Shown here piece after piece: positions 25,428 to 34,070 of a DNA stretch of 64,000 bases. How positions within the stretch are numbered: the first letter of the stretch is position 1; each line of letters starts with the position of its first letter. The translations under genes and the position numbers were made by a program. The DNA is from Streptomyces sp. NBC_01262 (GTDB lineage Bacteria; Actinomycetota; Actinomycetes; Streptomycetales; Streptomycetaceae), in the NCBI RefSeq assembly GCF_036226365.1, contig NZ_CP108462.1, positions 9,470,501-9,534,500 on the forward strand, in the 5' to 3' direction. The notes under the pieces are model-generated. The model ran no database searches and had not been told where the DNA came from. It saw nothing but the letters and a program-made list of their open reading frames with translations.

Positions 25428-26363
25428 TCAGCGGGCGGGGAAGTAGTGGCCGTTGTCCAGATCGGCGAGCAGGCCGGGCCGGGCGGGTTCCCAGCCGAGG
25501 GTCCGGCGGGTGATGAGGTTGGACGCCGGGTAGCTCTGCGTGGCGATATTCGTGAGGAACCCGAAGTACCCCGGCGTCATCAGGGCATCGTTGGGAACGC
25601 TCACGGCGGGCAGGCCCAGGCGGCTGGCGATGGCTTCGGCGATGTCGCGGAACGTGATGCCCCCGTCCTCGACCGCGTGCCAGTATTTGCCGGCCGGCCC
25701 CTTCTCCAGCGCCAGGCGGAACAAGGTGGCGGCATCGCGGATGTGCACGGCGTTCCACAGGTTCGCGCCGTTGCCGTGGTAGCCGGCGAACCCCTTTTCC
25801 TTCGCGAGCGCGATCAGCGTGGGGAGGAAGCCGGCACGATCGGTCGTGCTGTGCGCGATGGTGGCGATCCGCACGACCGAAGACCGCACCCCCTGCTCGG
25901 CGAGGTCGACAACGGCCCTTTCCACGATGTTGCGGACCCGCAGGGTGCCCTTGTGCTCCTCGCCGGCGGGGAGGGTCGGGTCCTCCTCGGTGGCCGGCCG
26001 CTCCAGGTTCCCGGGCGAGCCGATGCTTCCCGCCGTGACCAGCGGCTTTCCGGTTCCCGCGAGTGCCTCGCCGTACGCGAGCATGATCGGGAGCTCCGCG
26101 GCGGCCACGGCGTTGAGCCCGCCGGAGGGCAGCAGATCCTGCCTGTGCGCGACGTGGATGACGCCGTCGGAGTCCGCGGCTGCCTCCTTGAGCCCGTCGA
26201 GATTCTGGAGGTCGCCGCGACGCACCTTCGCGCCGAGCGCGGACAGGGCCGCCGCGGAAGCGTCCGACCGGGCCAGGCCGGTGACCTCGTGCCCGGCGGC
26301 GATGAGCTCGGGGATGATGTACGAACCGGAATGGCCGGTCCCCCCAGCGACGAAAACGCGCAT
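25428..26363 (-). CDS. NAD-dependent epimerase/dehydratase-family SDR
   Basis: A 311-residue extended/atypical short-chain dehydrogenase. The cofactor motif is VFVAGGTGHSGSYIIPELIA, followed by VTGLARSDASAAALSALGA and RRGDLQNLDGLKEA. It lacks the classic YxxxK; the region reads GEEHKGTLRVRNIVE, so it may be a NAD(P)H-binding or altered enzyme. It is the middle gene of a three-gene minus-strand group. Start ATG 26363. Confidence 0.83.
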   Translation of the reverse strand: MRVFVAGGTGHSGSYIIPELIAAGHEVTGLARSDASAAALSALGAKVRRGDLQNLDGLKEAAADSDGVIHVAHRQDLLPSGGLNAVAAAELPIMLAYGEALAGTGKPLVTAGSIGSPGNLERPATEEDPTLPAGEEHKGTLRVRNIVERAVVDLAEQGVRSSVVRIATIAHSTTDRAGFLPTLIALAKEKGFAGYHGNGANLWNAVHIRDAATLFRLALEKGPAGKYWHAVEDGGITFRDIAEAIASRLGLPAVSVPNDALMTPGYFGFLTNIATQSYPASNLITRRTLGWEPARPGLLADLDNGHYFPAR

Positions 26364-26454
26364 TTAACTGTCCTTTTCAGGGTAGGTGCAGGGTCTTTTC
26401 GTGCCGTAAGTGAACTGGCGTAATGCGGCACGAGAGGTGGTGGTAGGCGTGCGC

Positions 26455-27087
26455 TCAGCCGAGAAGGGTGATGCCGAGGGAGAAATTGGTGTGCTTGACG
26501 GAGTGGTTCATGAGGCCCAACTGCAGCAGCCCGACGTTCTCCAGTGCCCGCGCCATGGACAGCTCCCCGGTGTCCCAGGGGCGCAGCCCCAGGCTCTCGA
26601 CGAACGCCGACACGCGTGCCTTCGCCTGCGCGTCGTCGCCGGCGATGAACACGTCCAGAGGGCGGTCCTCGGCCGGGCCGGCCGCCAGAACGTGGGAGAA
26701 CACAGTGTCGAACGCCTTGACGACATGCGCGTCGTCGGGAGCCGCCTTGGCGATCTCCTGTGCGCCGGAACTGTCGTCGGGGACGACGAATCCCTGCAGG
26801 TCGGGGGCTACGGGGTTGGTGACGTCGACGATGACCTTGCCGCGCAGTGCGTCCCCGTACTCCCGCACCACCGCCGCCGCACCGGCGTACGGCGCGGCGA
26901 GGATCACGATGTCCCCGGCCGGGGCGTCCCCGGCCGTCCCGACTGTGGCGCCGCCGAGCGTGGCGGCCAATTCCTTGGCCTTGGCCGGGTCGCGGCCGAT
27001 GATCTCGACGGCGGTGCCGCCGGCGAGCGCCCGGCCGGCCAAAGCACGGGCCATGTTTCCCAGTCCGATAATGCTGATGCTGCTCAT
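26455..27087 (-). CDS. NADP-binding reductase (F420:NADP oxidoreductase-like)
   Basis: A 210-residue Rossmann protein: ISIIGLGNMARALAGRALAG at the start, IIGRDPAKAKELAATLGG, DIVILAAPYAGAAAV, VIVDVTNPVAPDLQ and HVVKAFDTVF. It is paralogous to 37137-37760, which has the same blocks (IIGTGNMARTIG, VIVDISNPFNSTFD). I chose ATG 27087, which starts MSSISIIGLG; sequence upstream lacks protein character. It is the first gene of its operon; four 13-bp tandem repeats sit 33 bp upstream of the start. Confidence 0.86.
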   Translation of the reverse strand: MSSISIIGLGNMARALAGRALAGGTAVEIIGRDPAKAKELAATLGGATVGTAGDAPAGDIVILAAPYAGAAAVVREYGDALRGKVIVDVTNPVAPDLQGFVVPDDSSGAQEIAKAAPDDAHVVKAFDTVFSHVLAAGPAEDRPLDVFIAGDDAQAKARVSAFVESLGLRPWDTGELSMARALENVGLLQLGLMNHSVKHTNFSLGITLLG

Positions 27088-27119
27088 CGGTGTTCCTGCT
27101 TTCCGGGCTTTGGCCCTGC

Positions 27120-27171
27120 TGTCAAATTCCAGTGTCAAATTCCAGTGTCGAATTCGTGGGTCGAATTCCGG
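27120..27171. repeat. Four tandem 13-bp repeats in a promoter region
   Basis: TGTCAAATTCCAG occurs twice exactly (27120-27132, 27133-27145), followed by TGTCGAATTCGTG and GGTCGAATTCCGG at the same spacing. The block lies upstream of the reductase gene at 26455-27087 and on the far side of the LysR gene. Phased 13-mers in a promoter suggest a protein-binding array or a slippage-prone promoter. Confidence 0.85.
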
Positions 27172-27239
27172 CGCCCTTAAGCGCCTGTTTTCAGGCTGCC
27201 ATCGGGTCTGAGCCGGTGTCCAAGACCTCTTGAAGCTGT

Positions 27240-27262
27240 GGTGATACCCTGAAGACATCACC
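27240..27262. promoter_or_regulatory. LysR-type binding box (T-N11-A palindrome)
   Basis: GGTGAT-N11-ATCACC is a perfect 6-bp inverted repeat with the T-N11-A core at 27245 and 27257, the classic form of a LysR-type regulator site. It lies 15 bp before the lysR start, so it probably serves autoregulation and control of the divergent reductase operon. Confidence 0.75.
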
Positions 27263-27276
27263 GGGCCGGGGGTGCC

Positions 27277-28194
27277 ATGGATCTGGATCTGGATCTGCGC
27301 AAACTGCGTTACTTCGTCGCCGTGGCCGACCGGCTGCATTTCGGCCGAGCCGCCGATGAGCTCCATATCGCGCAGCCGGTGCTCAGCCGGCAGATCCGCG
27401 CGCTTGAGCGGGATCTCGGCGCCTCGCTGTTCACCAGGGATCGCCACGGAGTAGAGCTGACCGACGCGGGCCGGCAACTGCTGGCCGACGCCGGTCCGCT
27501 GCTCGCCTCAACCCACGCGGTCCGCCGCCGGGTGTCCGCGGCCGCCCGCGGCAACCGGCGGCTGATGGTCGGTTTCCGGGCCGGCATCCCGGTCACCCCG
27601 GCGGCGCGGGCGTTCGAGGACCGGCACCCGGATGTGGTCGTGGACGTGCAGCGGATCGAAGGGGACGACCAGGCTGCGATGCTGCTCGACGGCCGCATCG
27701 ACGTCGGCTATGTGCGGCTTCCCATCAAGGAGGCCGGCCTGCGCGTCACCCCGCTGTACACCGAGCCGCGGGTAGCGGTACTGCCCGCCGGACACCGGTT
27801 GGCCGGCAAGGAGGAGGTCACCGAGGCCGACCTGGCCGGCGAAACGCTGGTCTGGCACGGTGACCCGAGCACGCAGCCCACCAAGCGCCCGCTCCCCAAT
27901 GCCGGGTACCCGGTACGCGGGGTGGACGAGACGCTTGAGCATGTCGCGGCCGGACGGGGCATCTCCTTCCTGGCCCGTTCGGCGTCCGTGTTCTACTCGC
28001 ATCCGGACGTCGTCTATGTGCCCATCCCGGATCTGGCGCCCGACCAGGTGTGCCTCGCGGTGGCGGCATCGCACACCTCGCCGGTAGTGGATGACTTCCT
28101 CACTGCGGCTCGGTCGACGGCCGAGATCACGGCAGAATGTGGGAACTATGAGATGTGGCAGCTTGGAGGCGATGCCGTCTCAAGGCACGCTTGA
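27277..28194 (+). CDS. LysR-family regulator
   Basis: A 305-residue LysR protein. The N-terminal helix-turn-helix is RKLRYFVAVADRLHFGRAAD with HIAQPVLSRQIRALERDLGA, and the rest is a periplasmic-binding-like sensor domain (LMVGFRAGIPVTPAARAFED, HRLAGKEEVTEADL). The reading frame opens with a GATCTG triplet repeat (MDLDLDL). It is divergent from the three NAD(P)-binding reductase genes and most likely regulates them through the T-N11-A box. A GGGGGT stretch precedes the ATG. Confidence 0.88.
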   Translation: MDLDLDLRKLRYFVAVADRLHFGRAADELHIAQPVLSRQIRALERDLGASLFTRDRHGVELTDAGRQLLADAGPLLASTHAVRRRVSAAARGNRRLMVGFRAGIPVTPAARAFEDRHPDVVVDVQRIEGDDQAAMLLDGRIDVGYVRLPIKEAGLRVTPLYTEPRVAVLPAGHRLAGKEEVTEADLAGETLVWHGDPSTQPTKRPLPNAGYPVRGVDETLEHVAAGRGISFLARSASVFYSHPDVVYVPIPDLAPDQVCLAVAASHTSPVVDDFLTAARSTAEITAECGNYEMWQLGGDAVSRHA

Positions 28195-28225
28195 GCAGTT
28201 CGGCTGACCCCCGTTCATCATGCAC

Positions 28226-29112
28226 TGAGCCATTTCCATCTTGATCAGGTGGCGAGTTCGAGGGCGACGACGGCTCGGACGACGGCGGTGATCCGGGTGG
28301 TGCTGCAGCGGAGCTTCCGCAGGAGCCGCCAGCATTTGAGGGTGGCCATGGCACGTTCGCCGAGGCTGCGGATCTTGGCGTGATCGCGGTTGTGACGCCG
28401 ACGCCAGCCGCGCAGACCCTTGCCCCGGAACGGGACGCGGACAGCAGGACCTGCGCCCTGATATGCCTTGTCCGCCCAGCACTTGATGTCGTCGGCGGCG
28501 AGAGCGGCGGGAATGCCGTGGGTCCGGGCCGCGGTCAGATCGTGCACGGCCCCGGGTAGCGCGTCCGAGGCCCAGATCAGGCGTCCGGCGGGATCGGCGA
28601 GGACCTGCACGTTCATCCCGTGGTGCTTCTTCTTCCCCGAGTAGTACGGCTGGTCGGCAGCGATGCGGTCGATCGGCAGCACCGTGCCGTCGAGGATCAC
28701 GTACGCCTTCTTCTGCACGGTCGTCATGGCCTGTTCCAGCGTGGGCGCCCGAGCGGCCAGGAGGTCGACGGCCTCGCGTATGTACCGGTAGACCGTCGCG
28801 ATCCCGACGCGGAAGCCTGCTGCGAGACGGGCGTAGGTGTCGCCGCAGCGCAGGTGTCCCAGGACGAGCAGGGCCTGCCGGCCACAGGTCAGGCGACGCC
28901 ACCGGGAGCCGATTTGACGGCGGTGGCCTGCAAGGAGACCGGAGAGGTGGCGCAGGGTACGGCTGGACAGATCGATGCCGGACGGGTAAACAAGCACGCG
29001 AAAGCTCCTGGCGGGCTGGTGATCTTGGTCGTGAACCCGTCTACCAGGGGCTTTCTTCATGTCCGCTGCCGGGGTCGCCCGCCCAACCTCTCGTCAGGTC
29101 GGAAACAGCTCA
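28226..29112. mobile_element. IS5-like insertion sequence, copy A (inverted)
   Basis: An 887-bp element with imperfect ends: TGAGCCATTTCCATCTTGAT on the left and, read inwards from the right, TGAGCTGTTTCCGACCTGAC. It carries a single transposase gene on the minus strand. Copy B at 34068-34954 is in the opposite orientation with an identical predicted transposase, and a third end fragment lies at 32006-32191. I see no target duplication. Confidence 0.88.
28245..28997 (-). CDS. IS5-family (DDE_Tnp_4-like) transposase, copy A
   Basis: A 250-residue DDE transposase. An HTH-like part at the N-terminus (YARLAAGFRVGIATVYRYIR) precedes the catalytic domain with D in AYVILDGTVLPIDRI, D in IKCWADKAYQG and E in RSLGERAMATLK. 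GTG 28997 has AGGAG seven bases upstream and is preferred over an upstream in-frame codon at 29060. The predicted protein is identical to that of copy B (34183-34935), a sign of recent duplication. Confidence 0.88.
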   Translation of the reverse strand: MLVYPSGIDLSSRTLRHLSGLLAGHRRQIGSRWRRLTCGRQALLVLGHLRCGDTYARLAAGFRVGIATVYRYIREAVDLLAARAPTLEQAMTTVQKKAYVILDGTVLPIDRIAADQPYYSGKKKHHGMNVQVLADPAGRLIWASDALPGAVHDLTAARTHGIPAALAADDIKCWADKAYQGAGPAVRVPFRGKGLRGWRRRHNRDHAKIRSLGERAMATLKCWRLLRKLRCSTTRITAVVRAVVALELAT

Positions 29113-29583
29113 CGGTCGACTTTGACTCTCGGCCTCCAGGCCCGGGCCGCCGCTAATTCTGCCCCGACCTGCTGCGGTGGTGGCGCTTCCTCCCTCGGGC
29201 ACACCGGAATCGAGCCCTGCTGATCTTCCTCGTATCTATCCGGCAGCCGCTGCCGGATATCGAGAGCCAGATGGTGACATCTCTAGCGCCTCGTGCGTCG
29301 GCTGACTTGCCATCAGGCATTGAAAGCTGAGGGAAATGAGGCATTTGTCCAGAAAGCCAGGAGGACGATGGCATCCCGGATTGTGGATCGAACCTGTGTT
29401 CCTTTGGTGCGGCCCCAGTTGCAGCAACCTCCGTCGAGGGGTACCACAGAAGTATGGGCATGAATCCAAGCGGGGGGCAGAGCGAACCTTCGATTCGCGG
29501 TCCAATAGCTCAAACGATTGACTCCATTATTCGCAAGCATGAGCAGATCTAGTTCACTGCTTTGCATGAACAGCGGAGCGAAA
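29113..29583. other. Leader region of the oxidase gene, no gene recognised
   Basis: About 470 bp between the insertion sequence and the oxidase start. Base composition shifts to lower GC from about 29300 on. No convincing protein in any frame. It presumably holds the oxidase promoter. Confidence 0.35.
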
Positions 29584-31266
29584 ATGTCTTATGCGAAAGA
29601 TAGCACTTATCGCGGAATTGAGTGGAAGTCAGACTTTCGCGCTTCGGAGTTGTTCAGCCCTCCAAGGCCTCTATCCAATTTCGTCAATGGGGGTCGGTGT
29701 AAGCGCGTATGCGTTATAGGTGCGGGGCTTGCAGGCCTAGCGGCGGCCTATGAACTTTCCCTCTTGGGTCATGAAATTTCAGTCTTTGAGGCTTCAGGCC
29801 GGACGGGGGGAAGAGTTTACACGCACCGTTTTATGGAGGCAGGAAGGGAAGTCGCTTACGGGGAACTGGGAGCGATGCGCATCCCGGAGGATCATCAACT
29901 TGTATTCGATTACCTGAAGGAGCTCGGCCTGGAGAGAAGGGAGTTCATCAGCGAAAATGCTAAGACCTACTTCTACTTCGGTGGCGTCTCCTATCGGAGA
30001 TTCGAATGGGAAAAACTGATGAACGCCTTTCGGAGTCGTGTAGGTTCTGCCGAAGTTAGGCACCCAGATGTCGTCGTGTCCGAGATCGCCGAAGATGCGA
30101 AGTCTGGGATACCTGCCCAGCTGCTATGGGCAATGTTTTCTAGTGGCTTCGATGGTTTGCGTGGCAACGACTGGCACCTGACCCGCGGGCTGGATCGGCT
30201 CGCAGAATATGAAACCAAGACGCTTTGGCAGCAAGTGACTCAAGGAAACGCCTCATCCTTGACCGCTTCGCAATGGGAAATGATCGGACGGTATACGCTA
30301 AATATGCCCTTTGAGCGTGCCGCTTTCACTCAGTGGTTGATCAATAATGTGGCACTGCAAAACCCTAACAAGTGGGAAATCGAGGGCGGAATGTCAACCC
30401 TTCCGGAAATGCTGGTGGATAAAATAACGAGCCGTCCCGAAAATATCCTCAAGCTCAACTGCGCCGTTACGGAAGTATCGGCCATAGATCGCGACGATCA
30501 TAAAGAGGTGCTGGTTTCATGGAGAAACTCTGAAGGTGAAATTGGTAGTAAGCCCTTTGAGTATGTCGTGTGCGCCACCCCAGCGCCGGCTACGGCAAGA
30601 ATCAAGTTCCCTGAAATGCCCCCCGCCAAGTTTGAGGCGCTGACCAATATTAGTTACTTTCCTTCCGCCAAAGCTCTAATTCTGTGCGATAAGCGATATT
30701 GGGAGCTCCACGACAAGTTCGCCGGGGGCGCCAGCTTTACCGACCTTGAGACTCAGCAGTCATGGTACCCCTCGGACAACGCGCAAAGGGATACTGCGAC
30801 AACCGGAGGAGATATTCCGCTTCCCGCCCAGCATGAGAGCGGAGTACCCAGCGATATCGGCGGGACGTTCATCCCCCACAGAGAGGATGTATCCCGCCAG
30901 CCGGGCGCCTTCTTGGCGGCATATATGTACGGTCCTACGGCGGAGCACTTCTCTTCACTCAACGAAACTGAGCGGTTTGATGCCGTCATGAAGAATGTTT
31001 CCTGTTACCACCCTTGGTTGACAGAGCGAGTGGTGCGTGACTTTAAATCGTACTCATGGGATGACCACAGTTCGCCGGGCGGTGGCGCATATGCGTTCTT
31101 TGCCCCGGGGGAATTCTCTCGCTACCAGCGAGCTCTGGAGCAGCCGATACCAGTGGGTGATCCGAGAATCTTCTTCGCTGGAGAACACGTCGCGGTATTT
31201 CACGCATGGATGCAATCGGCCATTCAAAGTGGCGTTGCAGTTGCTCGGCGAGTCGCAGAGTGTTGA
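29584..31266 (+). CDS. L-amino-acid oxidase / flavin amine oxidase
   Basis: A 560-residue FAD enzyme. The dinucleotide motif is CVIGAGLAGLAAAYELSLLG with the E of VFEAS, followed by GRTGGRVYTHRF and YGELGAMRIPEDHQLVF, the region that is conserved in L-amino-acid oxidases. The C-terminal FAD motif is FFAGEHVAVFHAWMQSAIQS. It oxidatively deaminates an amino acid with H2O2 release; the substrate is unknown. GGAG at 29575-29578 supports ATG 29584. Codon use is AT-rich at third positions (ATA, AGA, TCA, GTA frequent), unlike its neighbours, so it was probably acquired. The GntR gene follows after 19 bp. Confidence 0.86.
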   Translation: MSYAKDSTYRGIEWKSDFRASELFSPPRPLSNFVNGGRCKRVCVIGAGLAGLAAAYELSLLGHEISVFEASGRTGGRVYTHRFMEAGREVAYGELGAMRIPEDHQLVFDYLKELGLERREFISENAKTYFYFGGVSYRRFEWEKLMNAFRSRVGSAEVRHPDVVVSEIAEDAKSGIPAQLLWAMFSSGFDGLRGNDWHLTRGLDRLAEYETKTLWQQVTQGNASSLTASQWEMIGRYTLNMPFERAAFTQWLINNVALQNPNKWEIEGGMSTLPEMLVDKITSRPENILKLNCAVTEVSAIDRDDHKEVLVSWRNSEGEIGSKPFEYVVCATPAPATARIKFPEMPPAKFEALTNISYFPSAKALILCDKRYWELHDKFAGGASFTDLETQQSWYPSDNAQRDTATTGGDIPLPAQHESGVPSDIGGTFIPHREDVSRQPGAFLAAYMYGPTAEHFSSLNETERFDAVMKNVSCYHPWLTERVVRDFKSYSWDDHSSPGGGAYAFFAPGEFSRYQRALEQPIPVGDPRIFFAGEHVAVFHAWMQSAIQSGVAVARRVAEC

Positions 31267-31285
31267 TCAAGATAGGAACCGCGTG

Positions 31286-32008
31286 ATGACGGATCTGGAT
31301 AATATCCGCGAAGCACCCCCTGCTAGTGTTTGTGCTGAAGTAGCTATGGAGCGAATACTGGAAAGGGTGGTGAAGAAGGAAATTGGACTGGGTCCAGAAA
31401 GTCTAGTTTCCGAGGAATATCTCTGCAGAATGATTAACCTTGACAGGGGCTGGATTCGTCAGGCCCTGTCAATTTTTTACCGCTCCGGTCTGGTAGGCCA
31501 GAGGCCTGGCGAGGGTGTATGGATCTGGCCCGTAAGCACAGATCGCCTTAATAGGATCACTCTCCTTTGCCACCAGATTGAGGCTTTGGCTACGTCCTCA
31601 ATTGTAAGCTCCTCTCCACCTCGCGATATTTCGCAACTTGCCCTACGGCACGAGGAATTCAGTGCAGTGAACCTTCCTGGGCACCCATTCGAAGTAGACA
31701 CCTTCATAAGAGAAGATGCCAACTTTCATGCTGAGCTTGCATGGGCAGGAGGATACCCTCTCGGCGCTGAGACAGTGCGTAAGTGGGGACGTCACGCTCG
31801 GATTTACTTTTCAGTCCCCGAGCATCATGAAGTGCTAGTCGGTGGTCATGTGACGCTGGCCGCTACTACTGAGAAGATATTCGAGCTTCTGAAGGTCCAT
31901 AGCGCCGAGGCTAGCAATTTCGTGGAAACCTACTTTAATGCCTGGCGGGACCTCCTGCGTATTGAGATTGAAGACGGCACGTTGTCTATGGAGGACGACG
32001 GCCACTGA
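31286..32008 (+). CDS. GntR/FCD-like regulator, 3' end fused to an IS tip
   Basis: A 240-residue regulator with an N-terminal winged helix (CRMINLDRGWIRQALSIFYR, SGLVGQRPGEGVWIW) and a helical ligand domain resembling FCD proteins (ANFHAELAWAGGY, HARIYFSVPEHHEVL). AGGA is 9 bp before ATG 31286. It shares the low-GC codon use of the oxidase gene 19 bp upstream and is probably its regulator or its partner in an operon. The stop codon TGA at 32006 is the first three bases of the adjacent IS fragment, so the native C-terminus may be slightly cut. Confidence 0.78.
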   Translation: MTDLDNIREAPPASVCAEVAMERILERVVKKEIGLGPESLVSEEYLCRMINLDRGWIRQALSIFYRSGLVGQRPGEGVWIWPVSTDRLNRITLLCHQIEALATSSIVSSSPPRDISQLALRHEEFSAVNLPGHPFEVDTFIREDANFHAELAWAGGYPLGAETVRKWGRHARIYFSVPEHHEVLVGGHVTLAATTEKIFELLKVHSAEASNFVETYFNAWRDLLRIEIEDGTLSMEDDGH

Positions 32009-32191
32009 GCCATTTCCATCTTGATCAGGTGGCGAGTTCGAGGGCGACGACGGTTCGGACGACGGCGGTGATCCGGGTGGTGCTGCAGCGGAGCTTCCGC
32101 AGGAGCCGCCAGCATTTGAGGGTGGCCATGGCACGTTCGCCGAGGCTGCGGATCTTGGCGTGATCGCGGTTGTGACGCCGCCGCCAGCCAC
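32006..32191 (-). pseudogene. End fragment of the IS5-like element (third copy)
   Basis: About 185 bp match the left end of copy A (TGAGCCATTTCC, the transposase C-terminus on the minus strand) with a few base differences, including T for C near 32053 and C for A near 32182. It breaks off at the CCAGCCA near 32188. This is an older, truncated copy of the same element. Confidence 0.85.
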
Positions 32192-32254
32192 CTGCCTCGG
32201 CTTGAGGGCTGGGGCGAGAGTCCGCCCGTGAAGAACGGTCCCCCCACTCGGGGG

Positions 32255-32636
32255 CTATGGCGCGATCGCGATGAACGCGGCACTCACCACGTCGATGGCG
32301 TAGCTGCCCGAGCAGCTACGCAAGACCCTCACCTGGGACCGCGGGAAGGAACTCTCCGGTCATGCCCAGTTCGCTCTCGATACCGGGACGAAGGTGTTCT
32401 TCGCCGATCCGCACTCGCCCTGGCAACGACCGACAAACGAGAACACGAACGGGCTGCTGCGCCAGTACTTCCCGAAGGGCACTGATCTCTCCCGTTGGTC
32501 GTCCACGGACCTCGAAGCCGTCGCCATGGCGATCAACAACCGGCCCCGCAAGGTCCTCGGTTGGCGGACACCCGCCGAGGTCTTCGAACAGCAGCTACGC
32601 TCGCTGCAACAGCCCGGTGTTGCAACGACTGGTTGA
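32255..32636 (+). pseudogene. IS30-family transposase C-terminal fragment
   Basis: The frame reads GYGAIAMNAALTTSMA, then TAG at 32301, then LPEQLRKTLTWDRGKELSGH, FADPHSPWQRPTNENTNGLL, RQYFPKGTDLS and RKVLGWRTPAEVFEQQL. These are the conserved late parts of IS30 transposases (DRGKE and N-E-N region). The TAG stands where related proteins have CAG (Gln), so it is a nonsense mutation. The N-terminal half is gone. Confidence 0.8.
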
Positions 32637-32639
32637 ACT

Positions 32640-32946
32640 CGCCCAGTACACCTCGATCGCCTTCACCGAACGCCTCGCCCAGGCCGGCATCGCGCCCTCC
32701 ATCGGCAGCGTCGCCGATGCCTACGACAACGCCCTGGCCGAGTCCACGATCGGGCTGTTCAAGACCGAGCTGATCAAACTCCGCGGCCCGTGGAAGACCT
32801 TCAGCGATGCCGAGTTCGCCACCGCCGAATGGATCGACTGGTACAACCACCACCGGCTCCACGGAGCCCTCGACCACATCACCCCGGTCGAATACGAGAC
32901 GGCCCACCATCACCACAACCACGCCGCCGAACCCCTCAGCGCGTGA
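32640..32946 (+). pseudogene. IS3-family transposase (orfB) C-terminal fragment
   Basis: The frame reads QYTSIAFTERLAQAGIAPSI, GSVADAYDNALAESTIGLFK and EWIDWYNHHRLHGALDHITP. This is the C-terminal part of an IS3 integrase-like transposase, keeping the DN...E region with the glutamate of ALAES. Everything before QYTS is missing; it joins the IS30 fragment with only a few bases between. Confidence 0.82.
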
Positions 32947-33185
32947 CCATCCGCTCTCCACGGAACCCGGAACAGTTCAGGAACGTGGACACTCCCGCGC
33001 GGGAATCCAACCCGGCGAAAGCCACGTTACGGCTGGTCAACGAATTCCGTCGGTTGCCCCCTACGCCTATCAGCTGCTCGGTCTGGGCGCCGACCGCCGA
33101 GGAGATCGTCCTGTTCACAGCGGCGTGCCCGTCCTCGTGTGCCAGAACCCTGGCACTGGCCAGGCCCGGCAGCCATCATGAGCCG

Positions 33186-34070
33186 ATGGAACATGACCAT
33201 CGCTCACGCGTCTGGACACTGACCGCTGAGATTGCAGGCTTTGGCTTGGCGTTTGTTAGTGGCGTGGCCGTATCTACGACCCTCGACTGGCCTTCTTGGG
33301 CAAAGTCTGTCTCCTGGTTGGCTACAGCGTTGCTGTTCGTCCTCGTCACCGTAAGCGCAATCCGGCGCAGCCGTCTTCAAGGGCCCGACGGCCAGGCTGT
33401 CGATGCGGCAAGGCGGGCGGTTCGGCCCGGTCGCAAGCGGCGGGCGGAGAAAGCTGTCCGGCGGGCGGCGCGGGAGGACGGTTACACAGGGTTGGGCGAA
33501 CTCCACGAACAGGTCGAGGAGATCGTACGCAGCGACAGACAGGCCGCAGAGCGTCTGATCCGGTCCGTCATCGCAGTATCCATGGCCCCGCGCCGCTACG
33601 ATCTCGCCGCCGATGTGTCCCTGCAGATGGAGATCTACGACAGCCTGCGGTCCGGCATCGATCCGCAGTATTCAGTTCAGCGGGCGCTCCTGGAGACCGT
33701 CAAGCGGTACACCGCATCCGAACTGCTGAATGCCAGTCCGGACGCACTGGAGCATCTACTGAAATCACTGCCCTTGGGACTTGGTATGGCCTGGAACTGC
33801 GCCAGGGCATGGGGCGATGTTCTCAAGCGGCAAGAGGCGCTTGAGGAGTGCGGCCGACTCACGGGCATCATCGAGGTAGTGCGGGACGAGGTCGGTGCCG
33901 CGTCGCCAGAAACCAAGAAATTGGTTCACGCCATGTTGGTTACCTCGGAGAGCCTCCGCCGCGCGGTCCTGGACGACATCTCCGAGACCATGCCCGGTCG
34001 TCCTGACATACAACAACCTCGGTGCGAGGACACCCTGCGTGGCTATCGCGAGGTACGAGGCGATCCGTGA
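33186..34070 (+). CDS. Hypothetical membrane protein, 3' end fused to an IS tip
   Basis: I do not recognise this 294-residue protein. Two hydrophobic segments lie near residues 11-30 and 38-60 (IAGFGLAFVSGVAVS, SVSWLATALLFVLVTVSAI), followed by an Arg-rich stretch and a long, helix-rich cytoplasmic part (YTGLGELHEQVEEIVRSDRQ, YSVQRALLETVKRYTASELL). Codon use is Streptomyces-like, unlike the oxidase pair to its left. The stop TGA at 34068 is the first codon of IS copy B, so the native C-terminus was probably lost on insertion. Confidence 0.6.
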   Translation: MEHDHRSRVWTLTAEIAGFGLAFVSGVAVSTTLDWPSWAKSVSWLATALLFVLVTVSAIRRSRLQGPDGQAVDAARRAVRPGRKRRAEKAVRRAAREDGYTGLGELHEQVEEIVRSDRQAAERLIRSVIAVSMAPRRYDLAADVSLQMEIYDSLRSGIDPQYSVQRALLETVKRYTASELLNASPDALEHLLKSLPLGLGMAWNCARAWGDVLKRQEALEECGRLTGIIEVVRDEVGAASPETKKLVHAMLVTSESLRRAVLDDISETMPGRPDIQQPRCEDTLRGYREVRGDP

